Shown here: positions 53,100 to 62,071 of the stretch, one piece after another
Layout of the letters: every line of letters starts with the position of its first letter
Position numbering within the stretch: position 1 is the first letter of the stretch
Origin: DATMRF01 sp035566435
Lineage (GTDB): Bacteria > Verrucomicrobiota > Verrucomicrobiia > Limisphaerales > UBA8199
Length of the DNA: 64,000 nucleotides
Reading direction: 5' to 3'
NCBI GenBank assembly: GCA_035566435.1
Contig: DATMRF010000044.1
Location: forward strand, 1-64,000
Notes under the pieces: generated by a model
Told to the model about the DNA's origin: nothing
Databases searched by the model: none
Seen by the model: the letters and a program-made list of their open reading frames with translations, nothing else
Made by a program: the position numbers and the translations under genes

Positions 53100-53660
53100 C
53101 TAAGCTGCGCGGGCGGCGGAAGGCGTTGTGGTCCGCGCTTCGGTCAGCGCCTTTATTTGCGCCAGGCCCTGGTCGAACTGGCCGCCGACCATTTTTTCAC
53201 AGTTCATAAACAGACCGAAGGCCTTGGTAATGAAGTTGTACTTTCCAGACATCCTCCACGTGACCGCGGTTTGGCCGCCTTCGGCCTTGAACGTGAACTC
53301 CGCGAGGTTCGTGCCTTTGAATGGCTTGACGAAATCGAGCCGGAACCGCACCCGCTCGCAAGGGATGCTGTCGGTGATGGTCATGCGGCCCTCGCCGATG
53401 TTGCGGTTCCCGGACCACGCAAAAGTGGCGCCGGTGCCCGCGGCCGGACCTTCATAGGTGTTCCTGGCGGCGGGATCGAGTTTCGCCCAGGGCGACCAGG
53501 CCTCCCAGTTGTGCAGGTTGTTGACCTGCTCAAAAACCACGTCGGGCGGCGCGGCCACGAGAGCGGAGCGAGTGACGCGAAAGTCGGAGGGCCGAGCGGC
53601 AATGACTGCGACCAGGATGACAACGAGCGCTGCGATGGCGATGAGGATTTTCAAGAGCAT
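53100..53660 (-). CDS. Membrane-anchored SRPBCC-fold protein
   Basis: A 186-residue protein with an N-terminal hydrophobic helix (MLLKILIAIAALVVILVAVIAA) then a START/SRPBCC-type fold (FRVTRSALVAAPPDVVFEQVNNLHNWEAWSPWAKLDP, FKGTNLAEFTFKAEGGQTAVTWRMSG). Related to the polyketide-cyclase/AHSA1-like group; ligand unknown. The ATG at 53660 is supported by GGAG with 6 bp spacing. The promoter region upstream (53661-53760) holds a perfect palindrome. Confidence 0.85.
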   Translation of the reverse strand: MLLKILIAIAALVVILVAVIAARPSDFRVTRSALVAAPPDVVFEQVNNLHNWEAWSPWAKLDPAARNTYEGPAAGTGATFAWSGNRNIGEGRMTITDSIPCERVRFRLDFVKPFKGTNLAEFTFKAEGGQTAVTWRMSGKYNFITKAFGLFMNCEKMVGGQFDQGLAQIKALTEARTTTPSAARAA

Positions 53661-53720
53661 AACTTTCTCCAATTTTTAGTCGGTTGGTTCACATTCGTCT
53701 TTGTATTTTACACCATTAAG

Positions 53721-53735
53721 TGAACGGTGCGTTCA
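53721..53735. promoter_or_regulatory. Perfect palindrome TGAACGGTGCGTTCA (TetR-type operator candidate)
   Basis: Six-base arms TGAACG/CGTTCA with a 3-bp spacer, 61 bp upstream of the SRPBCC start. Read on the minus strand it overlaps a TTGAAC -35-like box at the upstream end, and a TGTAAA/TAAAAT -10-like box lies near 53710. No TetR-like gene is adjacent, so the regulator would be encoded elsewhere. Confidence 0.5.
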
Positions 53736-54008
53736 ATCATAGGACGAACGAGGGAGGGCCGTCAGGACACCTCTAGAGAAGTTTTTCCACCGGAAGGCCA
53801 CCGTGGTTCTGCAGGACTGCCAAACTCCCAAGGCCTGGGCCCACTGGAGCTGTAACCTGCGCTCCGAGAGTTCATTCCTCAACATCCGAACCATGCCCAC
53901 AGGCTCAGGACCCCTGCGCCACAACTGGATGCGAGCTGTTCTGGAGGTCCCGTCTCGTCCGGTGGGACGAGCTGAGAAACCGGATTTGCAAAAGGTCTTT
54001 GAATGGCC

Positions 54009-54038
54009 TTGACACTTGTTACAGTCGTAACATATATT
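54009..54038 (+). promoter_or_regulatory. Sigma-70-type promoter with BlaI-type operator in its spacer
   Basis: TTGACA at 54009-54014 and TATATT at 54033-54038 with an 18 bp spacer form a near-consensus promoter. The perfect dyad TGTTACAGTCGTAACA (54017-54032) fills the spacer. It lies 29 bp upstream of the BlaI-like start, so the repressor would block its own promoter. Confidence 0.75.
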
Positions 54039-54042
54039 GACC

Positions 54043-54058
54043 TGCGACAACTGTAACA
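54043..54058 (+). promoter_or_regulatory. Second, weaker BlaI-type operator
   Basis: TGCGACAACTGTAACA matches the first dyad at 11 of 16 positions, with one intact half (GTAACA) and a degenerate other half. It is 26 bp downstream of the first operator, just before the start codon, as in regulators of the BlaI/MecI type that bind two sites. Confidence 0.55.
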
Positions 54059-54066
54059 CACAAGTT

Positions 54067-54447
54067 ATGAAAGCATCAATCCGCATCACGGACGCTGAGT
54101 GGGAGGTGATGAGGATCGTTTGGGGGCAGGCCCCGGTGCCGGCTTCCACGGTAGCGGACGCTCTGGAAAAAAGGAAACATTGGTCGCTGGCAACCGTGAG
54201 AACGTTGCTGCGCCGCCTGGTCAACAAAGGCGCGCTGGACCAGCAACAGGAGGGCAAGCGTTTTCTGTATAGGCCGCGAATCTCCATGGACGATTGCGTT
54301 CGGAAGGAAAGCGAATCTTTCCTGGATCGAGTTATGGGGCGAACACCGCCAGCCACCGTACTGGCATTGGTCGAAAAAGCGAATCTGTCGAAAGATGATA
54401 TTCAGGAACTGCGGCGGCTGCTTAAAGAAAAGGAGAAAGAACCATGA
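54067..54447 (+). CDS. BlaI/MecI/CopY-family transcriptional repressor
   Basis: A 126-residue winged-helix repressor. The recognisable segment is ITDAEWEVMRIVWGQAPVPASTVADAL, then KHWSLATVRTLLRRLVNKGAL and the wing QQEGKRFLYRPRIS. The C-terminal region (EESFLDRVMGRTP) is the dimerisation part usually cleaved or released when the M56 sensor fires. Start at 54067 (MKASIRITDAEW). Its stop overlaps the M56 start by 4 bp (54444-54447). Confidence 0.93.
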   Translation: MKASIRITDAEWEVMRIVWGQAPVPASTVADALEKRKHWSLATVRTLLRRLVNKGALDQQQEGKRFLYRPRISMDDCVRKESESFLDRVMGRTPPATVLALVEKANLSKDDIQELRRLLKEKEKEP

Positions 54448-57110
54448 ACGAACTGCTCCGGTTCGGGGAAGCGCTCTTTGCGTGGGTGCTCCAAACCTCG
54501 TGGCAAGCCGGCATTCTCGCGCTGGTGGTTATATTGGCCCAGGCGGTCTTTCGCCGGCAGCTTACGCCCGCCTGGCGTTACGGACTGTGGCTCTTGCTGG
54601 TCGTGAGGTTACTTTTGCCAAGCACTCCGCAAACCTCCTGGAGCATTTACAATGTTGCTGGATTGCCTCGGGCCCTGAATAGCGTGGACGGGCCGTCAAC
54701 GGCTGAAGTGTCCCCGTCTGCGGCTTTCGCGCGGGTCTCGGCGGCGCAGGACAAGGCCGAAGCCGAGCGAACAAGCTCGGTGCGTCGCGGTTCCGAAAGA
54801 CAGGCCAAAGTTGCGCCGAAACCGGCGGGAGCGTCGTCCGGTCCGGTCGAATCCTCTTTATCCTGGCGCCGGCTCGCGTTTTTCATTTGGATTTTGGGGA
54901 CCGGCTTTTTTGTGGCGCGGCTTGCCTGGTCCGACGTGCGGTTTTCGCATCGTGTCGGCTGCCAACCAACGGTAATGCGCGGACCAGCGCTGCTGTTACT
55001 TAGGGCTTGTGAGGAAAGGTTAGGAGTCTCTCAGCCAGTGACCCTTATCGAGACCGAGGAGGTGCAAAGTCCGTCCGTGCACGGATTATGGAGAAAACGC
55101 TTGCTCCTGCCGGAAGGCACGTTTCAGCATTTCTCGACGGACGAGCAGCGTTGCATAGTTCTACATGAGCTGGCGCACATCAAGAGGCGTGATCTGGAGG
55201 TTAATTGGATCGCGTCTTTGCTGCTGGCCGTCCACTGGTTCAACCCGCTGCTGTGGATGGCTTTCTCGAGGATGCGCAACGACCGGGAGATGGCTTGCGA
55301 CGCATTGGCATTGATGCACTTGGGAACAGGGCTCGCTGAGCCATACGGTGAGGCTATCATCAAAGTAGTTGACCAGCTGGCTTACCCATCGAAAGCCCCC
55401 GGGGTGCTGGCACTCTCGGAAGACAAGCGACGACTGAAAGAACGGATCCGGATGATCGCCGCCTTCAAGGGAAAGCCGCGCTGGTCAGCGTGGGCAGCGT
55501 TGTTGGCCCTGGGGATTGCAGTTGTCGGACTCACGAATGCCAGCCGAGCCCGACCTGCGGCATCGTCCGTGCAGCAGGGTACAGGCGGCCCAATCACATT
55601 GGCGGACAGGAGCGGTGCTGTTCTCCCCAAAGGCATTCATGGCAAGGTGGTCGATTCCCAAGGCAATCCAATTGCAAATGCGAACGTGCGATGTCAGGGA
55701 TTTGAGTGGAACACCTTCACCGACTCCCAGGGCAGGTTTTCGTGGCTGGGAGCGGAACGGCCTCGAACGTTTCAGGTTCGCAAGAGCGGCTTCAAAACGC
55801 TGCTTACAGACCTTTTGGCTCCAAGTGAACAGGAAACAGTCCTACGGCTGGAGCACGCGCCGGTCATTGCCGGGAAGGTCATCGACCAGGAAACACGACA
55901 GCCTGTTTCGGAATTCGAGGTCTATCACGTCCGTCTGTTGCAGGGCCCCGTGACACCCTCGCTGAGCCCGCATGAAGTGCTCCATGGAAGCGCCGGAGCG
56001 TTCAAATACTCGTTTGACTACTCCGTTTGGCCGGACAGTGCCTTCCTCATTGATGCGGCGGGCTATGACCCAATACTTTCGCATCTGATTGCCGGTGATG
56101 ATGGGAAGGAATTGGACTTCGAACTTACCCGAGCGCGGCCTGTCGCGGGAAAGGTCCTGACCCCGACCGGCGCCCCTGCGGGCAAGGCAGAAGTGCGCCT
56201 GTGGTGCGGGCAACTCAACATCAACGACATTCCGAGGCGTCATGAGACCGAATGTGACAACGACGGAGCCTTCTCTCTTCCGACCGTCTTGGATGGAAAG
56301 GTATTGGTTTACCACAATTCGGGATATGCCGAGGTGCCATGGCAGGATTTCCTCGCAACTCGCAAAGTTCAACTGGCTGAATGGGGTCACGTGAAGGGTC
56401 GTTGGCCAAAGCCACTGCCCAAGAGCCGAAGAGTTTCCCTAGAGCGTATTCGTTGGTCCGGCCAAATGAATATGTACACCTTTCCAGCGCCCTGGCGGGT
56501 TTCCAGCACCCCGATCAACCCAGACGGAAGCTTTGAATTCGAAGAGGGAGCACCTCCTGGAGAATACATGCTCACTGAGTGGAATAATCTGAAAATTGAT
56601 TGGAAGGGCGGCGGCAATTCAATGATGGTTCTCGCGAGCAAGCGGGTGCCCGTCAAGGTCGAAGCTGGCCGAACCACGGCGGTCGAGGTCCCGGCCGGCC
56701 GCTCGGTGGTGGGGCGGATTGAATTAGGCAATGATGGGAGCATGACGAACGTCCATTTGCCAATTGTCAGTTTGCGATTGAAGCAGAATGGGCCCGAGTT
56801 CAAATTCCCGGCGCTCGACCCATCTCTTTCTGTTCCGGAGAACTTTAACCGGTGGAAGGAATACCGAGAGCGCGTCCTGGCGTATTGGCTCTCGGAGGAC
56901 GGAAAGGTTCGACGGCGAGCAGAACGCGTTTACGAACTGCCGGCAGAACCGGATGGTAGCTTCCAGATCGACAATGTCACTCCCGGCGCGTACGAGCTGC
57001 ACGTTAACGCGCAAATGTGGAGCGGCAAATCGGGCCCCGAAATTCGCCGCGAGATTTCCGTTTCAGCTTCAAGTGATAACAGCCCGCTCGACCTAGGCAC
57101 CCTGAAATGA
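54444..57110 (+). CDS. BlaR1-like M56 metallopeptidase with C-terminal carboxypeptidase-regulatory-like repeats
   Basis: An 888-residue membrane protein. The first 380 residues form the M56 domain: membrane helices near 12-60 and 142-160 and 345-365, zinc motif HELAH (H241, E242, H245) and distal REMACDA. Instead of a penicillin-binding sensor, residues about 390-640 carry at least three carboxypeptidase-regulatory-like/Ig-type repeats (GIHGKVVDSQGNPIANANVRC, VIAGKVIDQETRQPVSEFEV, RPVAGKVLTPTGAPAGKAEV), with a further beta-rich tail. It is likely the sensor protease that inactivates the BlaI-like repressor; the ligand is unknown. Confidence 0.9.
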   Translation: MNELLRFGEALFAWVLQTSWQAGILALVVILAQAVFRRQLTPAWRYGLWLLLVVRLLLPSTPQTSWSIYNVAGLPRALNSVDGPSTAEVSPSAAFARVSAAQDKAEAERTSSVRRGSERQAKVAPKPAGASSGPVESSLSWRRLAFFIWILGTGFFVARLAWSDVRFSHRVGCQPTVMRGPALLLLRACEERLGVSQPVTLIETEEVQSPSVHGLWRKRLLLPEGTFQHFSTDEQRCIVLHELAHIKRRDLEVNWIASLLLAVHWFNPLLWMAFSRMRNDREMACDALALMHLGTGLAEPYGEAIIKVVDQLAYPSKAPGVLALSEDKRRLKERIRMIAAFKGKPRWSAWAALLALGIAVVGLTNASRARPAASSVQQGTGGPITLADRSGAVLPKGIHGKVVDSQGNPIANANVRCQGFEWNTFTDSQGRFSWLGAERPRTFQVRKSGFKTLLTDLLAPSEQETVLRLEHAPVIAGKVIDQETRQPVSEFEVYHVRLLQGPVTPSLSPHEVLHGSAGAFKYSFDYSVWPDSAFLIDAAGYDPILSHLIAGDDGKELDFELTRARPVAGKVLTPTGAPAGKAEVRLWCGQLNINDIPRRHETECDNDGAFSLPTVLDGKVLVYHNSGYAEVPWQDFLATRKVQLAEWGHVKGRWPKPLPKSRRVSLERIRWSGQMNMYTFPAPWRVSSTPINPDGSFEFEEGAPPGEYMLTEWNNLKIDWKGGGNSMMVLASKRVPVKVEAGRTTAVEVPAGRSVVGRIELGNDGSMTNVHLPIVSLRLKQNGPEFKFPALDPSLSVPENFNRWKEYRERVLAYWLSEDGKVRRRAERVYELPAEPDGSFQIDNVTPGAYELHVNAQMWSGKSGPEIRREISVSASSDNSPLDLGTLK

Positions 57111-57119
57111 TCCTGCGCT

Positions 57120-58241
57120 ATGGGGAGTAAATTACTTCGCTGGGGTATTTTAGGTGCTGCCAACATTGCCCGGAAAAACTGGAAAGCCGTATGGAACTCC
57201 GGCAATGGGTGCGTGTCGGCCGTGGCCAGCCGCGACCTCCGACGCAGCCGGCGGTTCATCGGCGAATGCCAGGCCCACGCTCCCTTCAAACCCGCTCCAC
57301 GCGCTCACAGCAGTTATGAGCAATTGCTGGCGGACCCCGAGGTCGATGCCGTTTATATCCCGCTGCCGACCGGCATCCGCGGAACCTGGGTGAAGCGCGC
57401 CGCCGAGACGGGCAAACATGTCGTCTGTGAAAAGCCCTGCGCCACCAGCGTCGCGGAGTTGACCGAAATGCTCGCTGCTTGCCGCGCGAACAAAGTCCAG
57501 TTCATGGACGGGGTCATGTTTATGCACAGCCGGCGCCTGCTGCGCATGCGGGAAGTGCTCGATGACGGCCAAACCATCGGCCCCATCAAACGGGTCACTT
57601 CGGCATTCACTTTCCGCGCCCAGGAGGAATTCTTCGCCTCCAATATTCGAACGCAAAGCGGCCTGGAACCCGAGGGCTGCCTGGGCGATCTCGGCTGGTA
57701 TTGCATCCGGTTCGCCCTATGGGCCGCGAACTGGAAGCTCCCGCACCGAGTGATGGGTCAAATCCTTTCGGAATTCAAGCACACCAGCAGCGAGTTGGCG
57801 GTGCCGACGGAATTCTCGGGCGAACTCTTTTTCGCGGACGGAGTGACCAGCAGCTTCTACTGTTCGTTCCTCACCGAGACCGAGCAATGGGCAAATGTGA
57901 GTGGCACGCGCGGGTACCTCAGGGTGCCGGATTTTGTGCTGCCGTTCTCCGGAACCCGAATCGGGTTTGAGACGGGCAACCCGGTGTTCGAAGTTCACGG
58001 CTGCGATTTCGAGATGCAACCACACCTACGCCGTTGGGTAGTGAAGGAGCGCAGCCACAGCCACCCAACAGCGCAGGAAAGCCAGCTTTTTCGCCATTTC
58101 GCCGAGCAGGTCCAGTCCGGGACACTTAACCCACTGTGGCCGGAAATGGCCTTAAAGACGCAGCAAGTGATGCAAGCGTGTCGTGAATCCGCCCGCCATC
58201 AGGGGCGACCTGTTAAAGTGGATGAGCTGAGCGGAGCTTGA
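57120..58241 (+). CDS. Gfo/Idh/MocA-family oxidoreductase (cytosolic)
   Basis: A 373-residue sugar-type oxidoreductase without signal peptide. Rossmann motif WGILGAANIARKN near residue 8 and the EKP motif KHVVCEKPCATSV near 100 are plain; QFMDGVMFMHSRRL carries a likely active-site histidine. Substrate unknown. It starts 9 bp after the M56 gene on the same strand and may be in its transcript. The end SARHQGRPVKVDEL is normal. Confidence 0.88.
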   Translation: MGSKLLRWGILGAANIARKNWKAVWNSGNGCVSAVASRDLRRSRRFIGECQAHAPFKPAPRAHSSYEQLLADPEVDAVYIPLPTGIRGTWVKRAAETGKHVVCEKPCATSVAELTEMLAACRANKVQFMDGVMFMHSRRLLRMREVLDDGQTIGPIKRVTSAFTFRAQEEFFASNIRTQSGLEPEGCLGDLGWYCIRFALWAANWKLPHRVMGQILSEFKHTSSELAVPTEFSGELFFADGVTSSFYCSFLTETEQWANVSGTRGYLRVPDFVLPFSGTRIGFETGNPVFEVHGCDFEMQPHLRRWVVKERSHSHPTAQESQLFRHFAEQVQSGTLNPLWPEMALKTQQVMQACRESARHQGRPVKVDELSGA

Positions 58242-58335
58242 GACGAACCGCAGAGCCACGCAGTTGAGCACCAGGTAACAGAGCGAACGGAGCTTTGAAT
58301 TACGGAATCGTTATCGCTGAGAATTCGAAGCAGGG

Positions 58336-60102
58336 TTACGGCAGCAAGCCCAGAAGCACTCCGGGGACTGGCCCTTGAGGATAATTTTGGCCTAGCGCGG
58401 ACATTGCCGCCCCACTGAGCCGGCAGTCCAGCCCGCTCAGGTTGGCAAATCCCGGGTCCAACAGACGGCTGCCAGTTTCAATGCCAAGGACTGTCTGAAA
58501 ATCACTCAGGTTTGGATAGCTCTTGTGCCGTCCCCAAGGTACGCCCCACTCGAAGCAACCCTGCCCCGGTCCGGCGAAATAGACGTTTTCCACAAAGCTT
58601 AGGCGCAACTTTTCCAACGTAAGTCCCTTGGGCTCGCCGTTGCGCCCGGCCGAGGAAGCACCCGCGATATCGCCCGGCTTCGACGCGCTCGCTCCATGCA
58701 CAGCCTGGCCTTCCACTCCTTTGGCCGGCCATTGGCGGCCATCTTTCAGGTCGAACCAGCCCCAAATCTGCGCATCCCGATTAAACGCGATGACGTTATG
58801 CCGAATCAGCTCATCGTGATTCCAGATTGGTTCCTCGGCCTTCCTGCCGATCCTTGGAGTTGTGCGGGTCTGCTCGCGGAAGTTAAATCCCTCACGGTTG
58901 CCTAAAATCAGGTTGCGCTCGACCACACATTCCGGGCTGCTGGAGAGGGAGATGCCAGCCTGAGCGCCCCAGGCCCCGGCGGTCGCAGCGAAACCGTTCC
59001 CGACGATCACATTGTCGTAAGCCTGCAGGCCAACGGAGATTTCGCAGAAAATTCCGCTGTCCTCATTGTCCGCGAGTAGGCATTGGCGGACCGTGCAATG
59101 CTCGTTGCCGATATCGAACCAGACGCCATTACCGCGGTTGCGCACAAACCGGCTTCGTTCCAGGACTGCGTCACGGCACAAGACCAGTTTGTCGCCGCCG
59201 GCCTCCCAGCCGCGGTCGAAGCCTTTGGTGTTATTGTCCTCCACCAGGCACTCGGTGAACAGCAGTTGATGGGCACCGTTCGCGCCAAATCCTATCTGCC
59301 CGTTGTCCCGGAAAACACACCGCCGGACGACCTGGTGTTCGCCGGAAAAGGTCGCGCCGCTGGCGTTCATGCATTCGATCGTGCAGTCCTCCAAAGTGTC
59401 ATGGCTGCCCCCGAGCACCACCGCCCCGTGTTGTGCCATGTTCGCGGCAAAGCGAAAGCGCAACCCGCGCAACTGCACACAGCCGCCTTCCACGCAGAAG
59501 ATTTCCTGCCGGACCGAGGCCTCAACAAACACTTTGTTCAGGTCGCGGCTTCCCGGGTCCCAGACCTGGAGCACCTGGTTGGAAATGTCCACAAAGAAGG
59601 TGCCGGGAGCGAGTTGATTGCCCTCGAGCACCTGGCGGAGCAGGTAGCCATCGAGGGCCACCTGTTCGCAGCGGCCGATCAGACGATGATACTCGTCATC
59701 CGGGTGGGTCATGCGCCTGGACCAGCCGATGAATCGGTGCGGCCAGGGCACCTGGTAAGTTGGCAGCCCACCCTCCACCCGCCGCCAGCCTGTCAAACGG
59801 TCTGCGCCAGTAAGGACGACGTGTGCTCCCGGAGCAGCCTCAAAACGAATTGGCGCCTGGTCTGTGCCGCCGGTCTTGAGCACCACCTGTTCGCGGTAGA
59901 TGCCCTCGCGGATAACCACTGTGTCGCCGGGCATGACTTTCCCGGCGGCCCGGCTGATGGTCTTCCAAGGGTGTTCCCTGATCCCCTCGCCGTCGTCGCT
60001 GGCCTGTGGGTTGCGTTGGGCGACCTCAAAGGTCGCGGCTTGAACGGAAAAGCCGCCCACCACAGCGAGCCACGCTGCGCACCTGAAATACTGCCAATGC
60101 AT
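58336..60102 (-). CDS. Secreted right-handed parallel beta-helix protein
   Basis: A 588-residue exported protein with signal sequence (WLAVVGGFSVQA, about 11-22). The N-terminal part has the DUF1565-like WKTISRAAGKVMPGDTVVIREGIYREQVVLK. Central PbH1-type coils are seen in GGCVQLRGLRFRF, DTLEDCTIECMNAS and VVRRCVFRDNGQIG, and a series of histidine- and asparagine-rich turns. Polysaccharide lyase or epimerase activity is possible from the fold, but no catalytic residues can be assigned. It follows the esterase gene, 55 bp away. Confidence 0.8.
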   Translation of the reverse strand: MHWQYFRCAAWLAVVGGFSVQAATFEVAQRNPQASDDGEGIREHPWKTISRAAGKVMPGDTVVIREGIYREQVVLKTGGTDQAPIRFEAAPGAHVVLTGADRLTGWRRVEGGLPTYQVPWPHRFIGWSRRMTHPDDEYHRLIGRCEQVALDGYLLRQVLEGNQLAPGTFFVDISNQVLQVWDPGSRDLNKVFVEASVRQEIFCVEGGCVQLRGLRFRFAANMAQHGAVVLGGSHDTLEDCTIECMNASGATFSGEHQVVRRCVFRDNGQIGFGANGAHQLLFTECLVEDNNTKGFDRGWEAGGDKLVLCRDAVLERSRFVRNRGNGVWFDIGNEHCTVRQCLLADNEDSGIFCEISVGLQAYDNVIVGNGFAATAGAWGAQAGISLSSSPECVVERNLILGNREGFNFREQTRTTPRIGRKAEEPIWNHDELIRHNVIAFNRDAQIWGWFDLKDGRQWPAKGVEGQAVHGASASKPGDIAGASSAGRNGEPKGLTLEKLRLSFVENVYFAGPGQGCFEWGVPWGRHKSYPNLSDFQTVLGIETGSRLLDPGFANLSGLDCRLSGAAMSALGQNYPQGPVPGVLLGLLP

Positions 60103-60157
60103 GCGGGGGATGAAACAGAATCAAGTTGCGGCTTTGCCGAGGTGGGGACTGCACGCG

Positions 60158-60940
60158 CTACCGCCGTCCGCTGAGCCTTTGATGCTTCAGCAGCCATTCA
60201 TAAAGCTGAGGATTGTTGTAGGTTTCGGTCCAGGCATCGTGGCCGGCTTCCGGATAGACCGTCAGGTTTACATCCTGGACGCCAAATTTCTTCAGGAGGT
60301 CAACCATGCGTTGGGATTCTTCGGTGGGGACGACCGGGTCTTTGCCGCCATGAAAAGCCCAAACGCCCAGGGTTTTGAGCGCCTCCGCCTGCTCGCCGCC
60401 CGCCAGCAGCACCGTGATGAACTCGCCTCCGCCGCAAATCGGCACGATAGCGGCGAACCTTTCCGGGTGAGTCAGCCCGAGATCCCAACTGGCGTACCCG
60501 CCCATGCTTAGGCCGGTCAAATAAATCCGGGTTTTATCGACGGCGTATTTCCGGATGGTTTCATCCAGCAGGCCCAGCAACACGTCCTCGGACCAAAGCT
60601 GCCCGGCCGGGCATTGTGGCGAAACAACAATAAACGGAAAATCAGGGTGTTCGGCGACGCGTTTAGGCGGGCCGTGAGTCGCGACTTTCCAAACGTTGGT
60701 CCCGCGTTCGCCGGCGCCGTGCAAGAAGAGAATCAACGGCCATTTCTTGCGGGGCCTGGCATCATAATCTTTTGGCAGGAACAGCAGGTAATTGACTTTA
60801 AGCGTCTGACTCTTCTTGAACGTGAGTTTTTTAGCCATTTGAATGGGGGGCGGGTTTGATTCCGCGGCAGGTTCCGCAACGGCGCCGGCGGTCAGGGTTA
60901 ACACGCTTGCCGCCGTCACCAGTTGAAAAAGATTTTTCAT
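60158..60940 (-). CDS. Secreted alpha/beta-hydrolase esterase (LpqC/PHB-depolymerase-like)
   Basis: A 260-residue secreted hydrolase. Signal peptide MKNLFQLVTAASVLTLTAGAVAEP (about 1-23), start at 60940. The core WPLILFLHGAGERG marks the oxyanion loop, the nucleophile elbow is GLSMGGYASWD and the acid and histidine appear in HGGKDPVV and EAGHDAW. Such enzymes hydrolyse esters of plant or polymer substrates; the substrate is not evident. Palindromic repeats lie just upstream. Confidence 0.85.
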   Translation of the reverse strand: MKNLFQLVTAASVLTLTAGAVAEPAAESNPPPIQMAKKLTFKKSQTLKVNYLLFLPKDYDARPRKKWPLILFLHGAGERGTNVWKVATHGPPKRVAEHPDFPFIVVSPQCPAGQLWSEDVLLGLLDETIRKYAVDKTRIYLTGLSMGGYASWDLGLTHPERFAAIVPICGGGEFITVLLAGGEQAEALKTLGVWAFHGGKDPVVPTEESQRMVDLLKKFGVQDVNLTVYPEAGHDAWTETYNNPQLYEWLLKHQRLSGRR

Positions 60941-60956
60941 AAAACATCGTCCGCAT

Positions 60957-61088
60957 CCTGTAGCGCAGGTTTCCGAGCCTGCTGGATCGCGGGTTGTCAA
61001 ACCCGCAAGACCCACAACTTCAGTAAGTCCAACCGCGTACTGCGTTTGGCCGACTTGGAAATCGGCGATACGGCAGGTTTGGAAACCT
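60957..61088. repeat. Inverted palindromic repeat pair between esterase and kdsD genes
   Basis: TGTAGCGCAGGTTTCCGAGCC near 60959 is mirrored by GCAGGTTTGGAAACCTGCGC near 61073, so the unit can pair into a long hairpin, with GCGGGTTGTCAAACCCGC between. It lies downstream of kdsD and upstream of the esterase. REP-like by structure. Confidence 0.6.
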
Positions 61089-61091
61089 GCG

Positions 61092-62063
<972 letters not shown>

Positions 62064-62071
62064 GGTATGCG

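Larger units (their letters stand above)
53661..54066. other. Intergenic region between SRPBCC and blaI-like genes
   Basis: 406 bp divergent region. It contains the palindrome at 53721-53735 and the promoter/operator at 54009-54058. The stretch 53760-54000 has no convincing gene: a 207-residue minus-strand frame at 53733-54356 overlaps the BlaI-like gene in antisense. A CTCGTCCGGTGGGACGAG hairpin lies near 53956-53973. Confidence 0.5.

Noticed and set aside
53733..54356. Minus-strand open frame of 207 codons
   Set aside because: Antisense to the BlaI-like gene and its promoter; no known domain.
59083..60174. Plus-strand open frame of 363 codons
   Set aside because: Antisense to the secreted beta-helix gene, which has a signal peptide and beta-helix repeats.
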